Positions 56,724 to 64,000 of a DNA stretch of 64,000 nucleotides are shown here, piece by piece (position 1 is the stretch's first letter; the number at the start of each line of letters is the position of its first letter). The notes beneath the pieces are model-generated. The model saw only the letters and a list, made by a program, of their open reading frames with translations, did not search any database and had not been told where the DNA came from. Made by a program: the position numbers and the translations under genes. The DNA comes from Liriodendron chinense (lineage: Eukaryota; Streptophyta; Magnoliopsida; Magnoliales; Magnoliaceae): contig ML058370.1 in assembly GCA_003013855.2 (NCBI GenBank), positions 1,116,001-1,180,000 of the forward strand, given 5' to 3'.

Positions 56724-58250
56724 AAGAACACGCCTCGGGCTGATGTCTCTTTATAAAGGTATGGACAAAATCCTTACTGATAGTGATAAAGCAATTCTTT
56801 ATTTTTCGGAAAGAATGGAAGCTCTCCACCGGGAGAGACGGAAGACAATGCAAGGGTTGCAGGCTTCCCTCTACCGTTTTGCGGATGCGCTAATTCCGAC
56901 ATATGCTCATGGTGAAACACCGGTGATGAATCGTAGGCCACCATGCAATAGTGGTGAATCACAAGCCATTACTCTGATCGTGAGAAAGCAGTTGCGTACG
57001 CCGAAGGAGGAGATAGATCTGCAGCGGCACAACATCTTTCGAACGAGGTGCACCGTACATAAAAAAGTTTATGATGTGATCATAGATGGTAGAAGCAATG
57101 AGAATATCGTGTTAAAGTATATGGTAGAAAAGCTACAACTAGAAATAGAAGAGCACCCCTCTCCATACACGATTGAGTGGATTAAGGAGGTCGGCAAGAC
57201 AAATGTAACTGATCGATGTTGTATTCCTTTTTCCATTAGTAAATATTATAAGGATGAAGTAATGTGTAATGTGGTAGATATAGAGGCTTGTCACATGTTA
57301 CATGGTTGACCATGACAATACGATCGTAATGGCACTCATAGAAGTTGGGATAATGTATACATTTTGTCAAAAATGGTTGAAAATCTATACTCGACCTTAT
57401 GAGCCCGGATAAACAATTCGAGACTTATAAAGTAGATGGGCTGTCTTCTATTTTTGTACAAGATTCTGCCACAGAATCTGAGGATAATGTGTTGGTTCCA
57501 AATAGTTGTACTAAAAATTTAGATGAAATTTCTGAAGTTATGACTAATAATGTTGGGGACGAACAGCTGGCACATGGAGGTCTAAAAATTATTGATAAAT
57601 TGACATTACATGTTCTTTCTTCTGATGAACATCGAAAAGAAAAGACATGTTTCGTACCCGTAGATGCGGTGTCATTTATTATTGAGATGCTTCCTTCATC
57701 AATACAGGAGAGGCCCATCGAGGGGAATAGGCAAGTGGTTAGTGAGATTGCTTTTGAAACGTTGGTTCTGGATTAGGGTAATGCAAGATGAGATCTCTAA
57801 AGTACAGCTTACCACCATCTCAAAGGATGTTCAAAATTCTGAGAAGGTAGAGGAAATTAATACCTCAGTCTTAGAGGATAGGGAAGAAGGGTTTGAAATT
57901 ATTCCAGATGTCATTGAGTTAATTTTACAAGAATCCATGAATATCCCAAAAGATGTCACGCCAACATTGTTAAAACTCAAGGTGATCGTGGTCATCGAAC
58001 TATTTGATGATTCGTTCTTTATGTACGAAATTATTATAACTCAGGTTGCAATTATCTTTGACAACAAGGATGATATGGTTGGGCAGGTTACAATTATTCA
58101 TGTAGGCATTAAGATGAAGTTAATGAAGTCTGCTGCGGTAGACTAGAGAAAAGCTAAGGACATGAATCACAAGCTAAGTTCGTTACCGATTTCGCACACG
58201 CGTTATGACCCCAGATTTAAGAGAAACTCGAGGATAAGTTTTTTTCAAGT
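56724..58250 (+). pseudogene. Remnant gag-pol with protease-like region only
   Basis: The frame 56701-57309 carries a Ty3/gypsy aspartic-protease region. 'RHNIFRTRC', then 'VIIDGRSNENIV' (where D-G-[GS]-S is normal in this family), and 'CHMLHG' in place of the usual CHxLLG turn. It is stopped at 57307. Two later frames (57399-57776 and 57664-58146) have acidic residues and no recognised domain. The end, 'YDPRFKRNSR..', resembles the tail of a polyprotein. RT, RNase H and integrase are missing, so this is a deletion derivative. Confidence 0.85.
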
Positions 58251-58259
58251 AGGGGAGTT

Positions 58260-58963
58260 AGATGTAGGGAGAGGACCCCCTGATTAAGGACAAAGATCAC
58301 CCACATTCTTATCACACATGGACCAGAAAACGATCAAGGAAAAAGTCAACAAAAATGACAATTTTTGCATGGATGAACCAAAAGAAGGTAGACTGTAAAT
58401 CGGCTATAACTTTTGATCTGGGAGGAGTTATGGTAAACAGCAACATATAGATTCCTACTGAAATTTTGTTTCGTGGTGTGGGTTGCGTCCGTCCGTTTCT
58501 CCAGAAAACGCACGGTTATAGCAAAAAATGAAATTTTAGGAAAATTGACATTTTTAGTAATTCTGATTTTTAGTTTGTTTCTTTATTTTTAAAGTTTTTA
58601 TTTATTTAGGAGTTTTGATTTTTTGCTCAATAATTAGTTTTAGAAAGACTCTTTTTACCAGTAGTCTTTATTAGGATTTTACTATTTTTAGTTACTTTCT
58701 ATTTCGAAAAACTTACTATTTTTAGTAAGTACGAATTAGAGTTTATTTAGAGTTATATAAGTTTGTTAAAAATTATTTTTAATGTTATCTTGCTTATTAT
58801 CAATAAAACTTGAGTTTTTTTTACTTTGTTTGCTCGTGGATTCAAATGTTACTTCGTGGATTCGAAGAAAACTGGTCAAGGATTTCTAGTAGTTCCTTAG
58901 ATTTGGAATAGTTATCACATGAGAGAGATGGTGTTCGATCTCACCACATCTACTCCTGCGCCA
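58260..58963 (+). repeat. 3' LTR of the short element
   Basis: Its first base is A where the 5' LTR has T. The rest, gatgtagggagagg onward, matches the 5' LTR with scattered substitutions and small indels, ending CTGCGCCA. Confidence 0.9.
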
Positions 58964-58968
58964 ATGAC

Positions 58969-60018
58969 TCAAAAAGTTGTCAGCCAATTGGGAACAACCC
59001 AACAACCTAATTCAAGTAGATATAGAGATAAATCTAGATGAGTGGTACTTTACTAGCAATTAAATAGAAGATCTTATCAAACTTGCATGGAAAAACAGCA
59101 CAAAAATATTTGAAAAATTTGTAGATAGGAAAAGGAATGAAGAAAATAAATAAGATTAAATAATATAAAAAATCCTTACAAAATCTTATTTCATTTTCAT
59201 TGATTAATATCTGTTGGTAACTTTTTTTGTAGAAGTTCGAACTGGGTGAGAGCTTGACCTTATTTGAGATGGTGCGGTACTTACCCTTGGGGACAATAAT
59301 GATCAATTACTATTAATAGATCATCCAATCTTAGGATGGACCATGTGATTATAGAGTACATACATCAAGATGTGACCCTTAATTACCATGGGCCACATTG
59401 TTTTGGGTGAAGTTAAGTTGGCACCACACCTAATCGATTTCCAATATTTCAAAGAATTTCTCACCCATTGACAATAACAAAATGAGTTGCCGAGCAAATA
59501 ACATGTGAAACAAAATGATTGATATAAGAAATGAGTGGCTGAGCAAGTAACCTGTAAAACAAGGTAACATATTAGTAAATTTGATATTTATAATTAAAAT
59601 ATATTCCTCTATCGATTTCCTCCAACATCTCATCGCTTCGGTGATTTTTTTCTACATGCAAAACCATTTTAAACACAAATGAGTAATCAAATAATTGCAT
59701 TGTTATTTATAATCACTCTTTTTTCATATGATACATGCAAATGACAGTTATACCTAAAAATGTAAGCTACCATAAAATTTTTCCTAAATGTGTAGCTTTT
59801 GTTGGAAAATATCATCCTAAATGAATGACTTACATATATAAAACGTCTTATCATACATAAGGACACTGTGTACATGCCACTTTCGTTTTTCTTTCTTTTC
59901 TTTCTTGAAACCTTATATACTTCCATAAAATCATTAAAGGTAATGGCGAGATACTGCACGTGTGACACAGTGACACCTGCAAATTACGAGCGGCATTGCA
60001 TGTTGACACGGCTAGTAG
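58969..60018. other. Intergenic A/T-rich, no gene
   Basis: No recognisable gene or repeat unit was seen. Confidence 0.4.
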
Positions 60019-60468
60019 TAAGTGTTCTATAGGCCCCACAATGATGCATGCATTTTATCCATGTTGTACATCCATTTTAAGGCATGAGCCAAAAAATGAG
60101 TAGATCCAAATCTCATGCAAACTGCACTATGGAAAATAGTGGAAATTCAACACCCACCATTTAAAACTTCCTACGGCACACTGCAATGTTTGTTTGCCAT
60201 CCAACTTGTTGATTAGGTCACAAAGACCTAATGAAGGGTAACCATAAAATATAGCTTGATCCAAAACTTGTGTGGACTAAAAAAAGTTTTTAATGGTGGG
60301 CGTTCAATCATCACTGTTTCCTGTGGTGTAGAATCACCACTGTTTCCCGTGGTTTGGTCAACCTGAGATCGTTTTTGGAATGATGCCCTAAAATGAACGG
60401 GTAAATTGGAAGGACGACATTGAATAAAACATATACATCATGGTGGGGTTCATAGAGCACCATTCTCG
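60019..60468. mobile_element. MITE of the common GTGGGGCCCACC family
   Basis: The left arm, 'ttctataggccccacaatga' then 'tgcattttatccatgttg', pairs with the right arm 'aaaacatatacatcatggtg' then 'gggttcatagagcacc'. A duplicated 'atcactgtttcc(t/c)gtgg' is seen at 60309 and 60335. Confidence 0.6.
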
Positions 60469-60618
60469 TTGCTGACAGTGTTAGTATGAATATTGTCCCC
60501 AATCGTAGCCTATTCAAAATTTTGATATTGCCTGGTCCAAGCTGCCCATGGACTGCCCTAATTTATATTTCAATGAGTGACAATATAACTTTTACATGAC
60601 AAAAATACTCCTGCCAAT

Positions 60619-61036
60619 CTAAGGGGCCATTTGGGAGCGTAAATCAGTATGAATTAGTGTGTATCAATGGTAATTGAGATGTTCAGGAGCAGTATCCAAT
60701 TGACATCAAATACAGCAAAATGTACATTTTTTTTTTAAAATCACAGCAAAATCATATGATTTCATATAATATAGATTTCAATTACCACAGAAAGTCAAAG
60801 TCACATCTATCTCTCTTACCCTTTCTCTTCGAAATACAGGCTGCCAAAGGCTAACTTGTTACTCCAACTACTAGATTACTAGCTAGATTTCAGTGGATTC
60901 TTATTCTAGGCTGCCAAAGGCAAGTTTTGACTTCAATTCACATGGTCTCAATGGTAATTAATTCATATGGTTTCCACTGGTAATTGTCAATCATATCAAT
61001 ACATATTAAATACAGATTCCCGAAATTTCCCTTAAA
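60619..61036. mobile_element. MITE (~420 bp)
   Basis: The left end is taaggggccatttgggagcg and the right end in reverse complement is taagggaaatttcgggaatc. The interior holds repeated 'ggctgccaaaggc' words (60840 and 60909) and paired 'aatggtaatt' motifs. It resembles the element at 31715. Confidence 0.6.
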
Positions 61037-61495
61037 TGACAAAATTGGTCTCTTGACTCATATTGGCTCAACATGCAATCATTCCCACAATCACATATGA
61101 ATGCAAAACACCAACGTGCATCTATTTATCCATGTGTCAACCTAACAGATATGTGCAAGATCCAAACCATCTATAAACTCTTCAACCATATACATGGCAT
61201 GGTTCCATGACAATCAAGATAGTCCTACACCTAATTTTGAGTGGCCTACAACAAAAAAATCATACTAATGGATATTCTGGACTCATTGTCCATCATAAAA
61301 GGTTTGGGTCATGGAAGCATGGGTCCCACTTGGGCAAGTGAGTATATACAATTATGTGACACCGCATTGCATGTGCAGCTGATTTGGTGCAGATGTTTGA
61401 GATCCTAAGCCATCTATCAGATGGGTCCCACTGTGTAGATGGCCCTGCCCAAGAAGTGGGCCTTAAAAGTAATAATAATAAAAAAGTGTCCCATA

Positions 61496-61580
61496 GCAGG
61501 GTGGCTAACATTGTGATGTGACTAACAGGGATGGGTGGGTGTACTAACAATGGAGTGTGTGAAGTAAACCATAAAAAAAA
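61496..61580 (+). mobile_element. SINE body fragment
   Basis: 'gtggctaacattgtgatgtgactaacaggg' (split: gtggctaacattgtg, atgtgactaacaggg) matches the body of the minus-strand copies at 20525 and 61785, in the opposite orientation to the latter. The two neighbours form an inverted repeat with about a 200-bp spacer. Confidence 0.6.
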
Positions 61581-61784
61581 GTGTCGCACAGTAAATACAT
61601 GTGCATGTTTACAGGACCACTAAATCCAATAGATGAGAATTAGGCGGATCCACTTGTCTGGTGAGTCATGCAGATGCTTGTGTACTTCTATTTTATTTTA
61701 TTTTACACATCCACTCACACCCACTCCTACATGCTCTCGCGCACTTGCACTAGCAAAGGGCGCTCGAACCTATGACGTCGTTTT

Positions 61785-61942
61785 TTTGTTGTTAGTACAC
61801 ACCCTATTGTTAGTGCACCCACCCCGGCCCACTGTTAGTTACACCGCAATGTTAGGCACCCCACGTAGGAATCAATACCAAGACCTCAGTGTTGAAACGG
61901 GGCTATCTTCACTCAGTCTACCGCTTGAGCTATGGATCTAGG
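61785..61942 (-). mobile_element. tRNA-derived SINE-like copy
   Basis: On the minus strand an A box tagctcaagcggtag (61918-61932) and a weak B box ggtattgattcc (61868-61879) are followed by the shared body 'cctaacattgcggtgtaact' and 'gggtgggtgcactaacaa'. Same family as 20525-20695. Confidence 0.65.
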
Positions 61943-62290
61943 TGTGCCAGTATACTTGTATATTGCACAGTTACTTGGATTGATGGCATAGTTTAAAGTC
62001 ACGTCAATGACTAAAAATTGGCTTTGGTGTCTTGTATCATTCACCACTGGCCCGTCTCGTCATCCAGCGTCTCATCTCAGGCATTATTGGCCCATAGAAC
62101 CATCTCGTCCATGGCTGAAACCGGTTCATATTAGGTATAGCCGCTTCAGATGATACTTTCAACCTTGTTCTTGAGTAAGATTGAGATTGGCAAGAAGTCC
62201 ATCCTATATCTAATTCATAAAGTGATTCTTAGCTACCAAGGCATATATGGCTTCTAATCCAAAACTTTTGTTGGCCTCAGTAAGGTTTCA
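61943..62290. other. No feature recognised
   Basis: No coding frame or repeat pattern was seen, apart from the start of a MITE arm after 62230. Confidence 0.35.
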
Positions 62291-62762
62291 ATGGTGGGTA
62301 GGGCTGTAAATGGTTGGGTTTAGCCAAAACCAACCTGCCCATTTATTAAATGGGTCTAGGTCTAAATTTTTAGACCCATATTCTTTTACTAAATGAGCAG
62401 ATTTGAGTCGAGTTTGAGTCAACTCTGTCAGATTCATTTATAAATGGGTCTAGATCTGGTAGAGGGAGATCCACCCAAACCCATTTACAGATGGGTTGGG
62501 TTTGGATTTTGCATACAAGCAATTTTATCATGTTTAAAATTGGGTTTAGATGGGTCTAGGCTTGGATAGATCCCTTGCAACATAGACCAAACCCGCCCAT
62601 TTACTAAATGAGGTTGGGTTGGGCATAATATAAAGGAAACCAGATCCAGACCCATTTAGTAACTAGGTCTGTTCTTGGACCTAGACCCGTACCATTTAAC
62701 AAACGGGTCAGGTCTAGGTACCCCATTGGGTCCACTGATCCATTTATAGCCCTAATGGTGGG
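62291..62762. mobile_element. hAT-type MITE with 8-bp target duplication
   Basis: The element at 62299-62754 has ends tagggctgtaaatgg and ccatttatagcccta and is flanked by atggtggg (62291-62298 and 62755-62762). It interrupts a MITE arm that otherwise reads on. The interior is full of 'aaatgggtctagg' words in both orientations. TAGGG-type ends and an 8-bp duplication fit hAT. Confidence 0.9.
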
Positions 62763-64000
62763 TGTTCAATCCCCATTGTTTCTTGTGGTGTGCCCCACTT
62801 GAGTTTTGTATCTACCTCATTTTTTAGCTCATAACCTAAGATTATTTGGAAAAAATATGATGGACAAGGTGGATGTGAAGAGCTTTGGGTTTCACGAGTT
62901 CAAGGTCACACATGCGTAGGCGAGCAAGCCTGCAGGGATTGGAATTGTCACCCAAGTCTGTATGGCCCACCATATTGTATACGTAAATCCATTCTATACA
63001 TCAGGTGAGAGGCCTTATATGCACTTACATACAAAATGTCATCCCATAACCAATTCAAGTGGGCCACACCAATGGAACAATGTGAAATTGCTCCAAAACT
63101 CACCTGAGTTTTGGATTGTGCTAATTTTTGTATCTTCACTTCATCTGGTGATTTACACCTGATTAATGGGTTTGATAATGGATGGACCTGTAGCTTGGCC
63201 CAACACTAAGGCCCAAGGCTCGAGCCTAGCATGGACCTAGCACAACAGGCTCCCCAGCCCTGAGTCCAAAAGATTGGTTGGGCTGCAAGCCAACTAGAAA
63301 TTTGCTAAATCCACATTTCACATTTGAGCACTTGAAGTTTCTATCCGTTAATCAAGTAGGTCACACATGTACAAAGAAATTGACATACAAGGGGAATGGA
63401 GCTAACAGACTGCATTCAAGATGCATGTATTGCCTGACTAAGGTTGGAATGACATATTTATAGAATATAACAGATGTACATATGAAGTCCTGATCAGTCT
63501 AAAAGGAAGCCAGGGAAATTAATTGGACCATGCCTGTTAGACCCAAGCCGGGTTTAAGATAGGCTTGGGCTCACTGCTGGTCCAGCCCATTGCTATTCCT
63601 ATCTGTAGTTTTAAGCTAGGGTATCTACAAGTGCATGGTTGCACCCTCATTTATGGACGGATAGGATTTTTAATGTATGTGATGGAGAGACACCCGTGGA
63701 CGTACGTGTGGATGGGCTTGGGCTATACATGCATTTTGAATTAGCAACCCTGTATTTAGTGGCAACTTGGAAAGCATGTGGAACTTGCGAACCGTCCATG
63801 TGAGGCCCACCACCCAAATGAACAGGTGATAAACAATGGTCGGTTTTCAGGAGCTTGCCAACTGTCCAATTTGTACGTATAAGAATAATGAACGTGGATT
63901 GCTTACCAACGTTGCCCGTGGCCAGCAGCTAGTGGGCGGTGCTTTGTGGGTTCCTTGTATATATGTGTTTTATCCATGCCGTTCATCCATTTTTCAGATC
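62763..64000. other. Intergenic, no gene
   Basis: Contains further MITE halves (62950-63150, and a left arm at 63930-64000 cut by the window end). The 63-66-residue frames on both strands here match nothing known to me. Confidence 0.4.

Larger units (their letters stand above)
55996..58968 (+). mobile_element. Short non-autonomous Ty3/gypsy-type LTR element, target duplication ATGAC
   Basis: The element spans 56001-58963 (2963 bp) between copies of atgac (55996-56000 and 58964-58968). It has a 708-bp 5' LTR, a Met-tRNA primer-binding site, an internal region of about 1.55 kb, a purine tract (aggggagtta) and a 704-bp 3' LTR. The internal region keeps a retropepsin-like part but lacks reverse transcriptase, RNase H and integrase. 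It therefore depends on another element's enzymes. Confidence 0.93.

Overview
The window is nuclear DNA from a flowering plant. It holds two intronless plant PPR genes, one intron-rich coiled-coil nuclear-envelope gene, and a dense fill of LTR retrotransposons, MITEs, SINE-like copies and tandem repeats. One moderately repeated motif family occurs many times on both strands: a GTGGGGCCCACC core, then a 'TTTATCCACGCCGTCCATCCATTTT' type arm, and the mirrored arm a few hundred bases later. I associate this family with magnoliid-type genomes, but that is an inference from memory. The sequence itself only proves 'land plant, repeat-rich'.

Layout. 1-7.3 kb: repeats only, including two foldback elements packed with a ~34-bp minisatellite and several MITEs. 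7.49-9.38 kb (+): an intact DYW-class PPR editing factor. 9.6-16.7 kb: a probable but poorly resolved minus-strand transcription unit, most of it occupied by two tandem arrays (~140 bp and ~560 bp units) and a LINE 3' fragment with a clear target duplication. 18.4-20.1 kb: a MITE split by a solo LTR. 21.48-24.09 kb (+): an intact E+-class PPR gene that I recognise as the counterpart of Arabidopsis MEF13. 25-27 kb: MITEs. 27.9-53.4 kb (-): one gene, a WIT1/WIT2-type (WPP-domain-interacting tail-anchored) protein with four coding exons. Its third intron is about 17.9 kb and holds a rearranged LTR element (32.4-38.6 kb) and a nearly complete but dead chromovirus (39.45-46.35 kb, perfect 5-bp target duplication). 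53.4-64 kb: no host gene; a short non-autonomous Ty3/gypsy-type element (56.0-58.96 kb, perfect target duplication), SINE-like copies and MITEs.

Gene function. Two of the three host genes encode organelle RNA-editing PPR proteins, each a single exon and each with a TE close by. The third is a bridge component of the plant outer nuclear envelope. They are not expected to act in one pathway. No virus, toxin, CRISPR or rRNA/tRNA gene was found. The strongest structural observations are the TE-swollen WIT intron, the palindromic LTR arrangement inside it, the solo LTR nested in a MITE, and a SINE family with several copies here.
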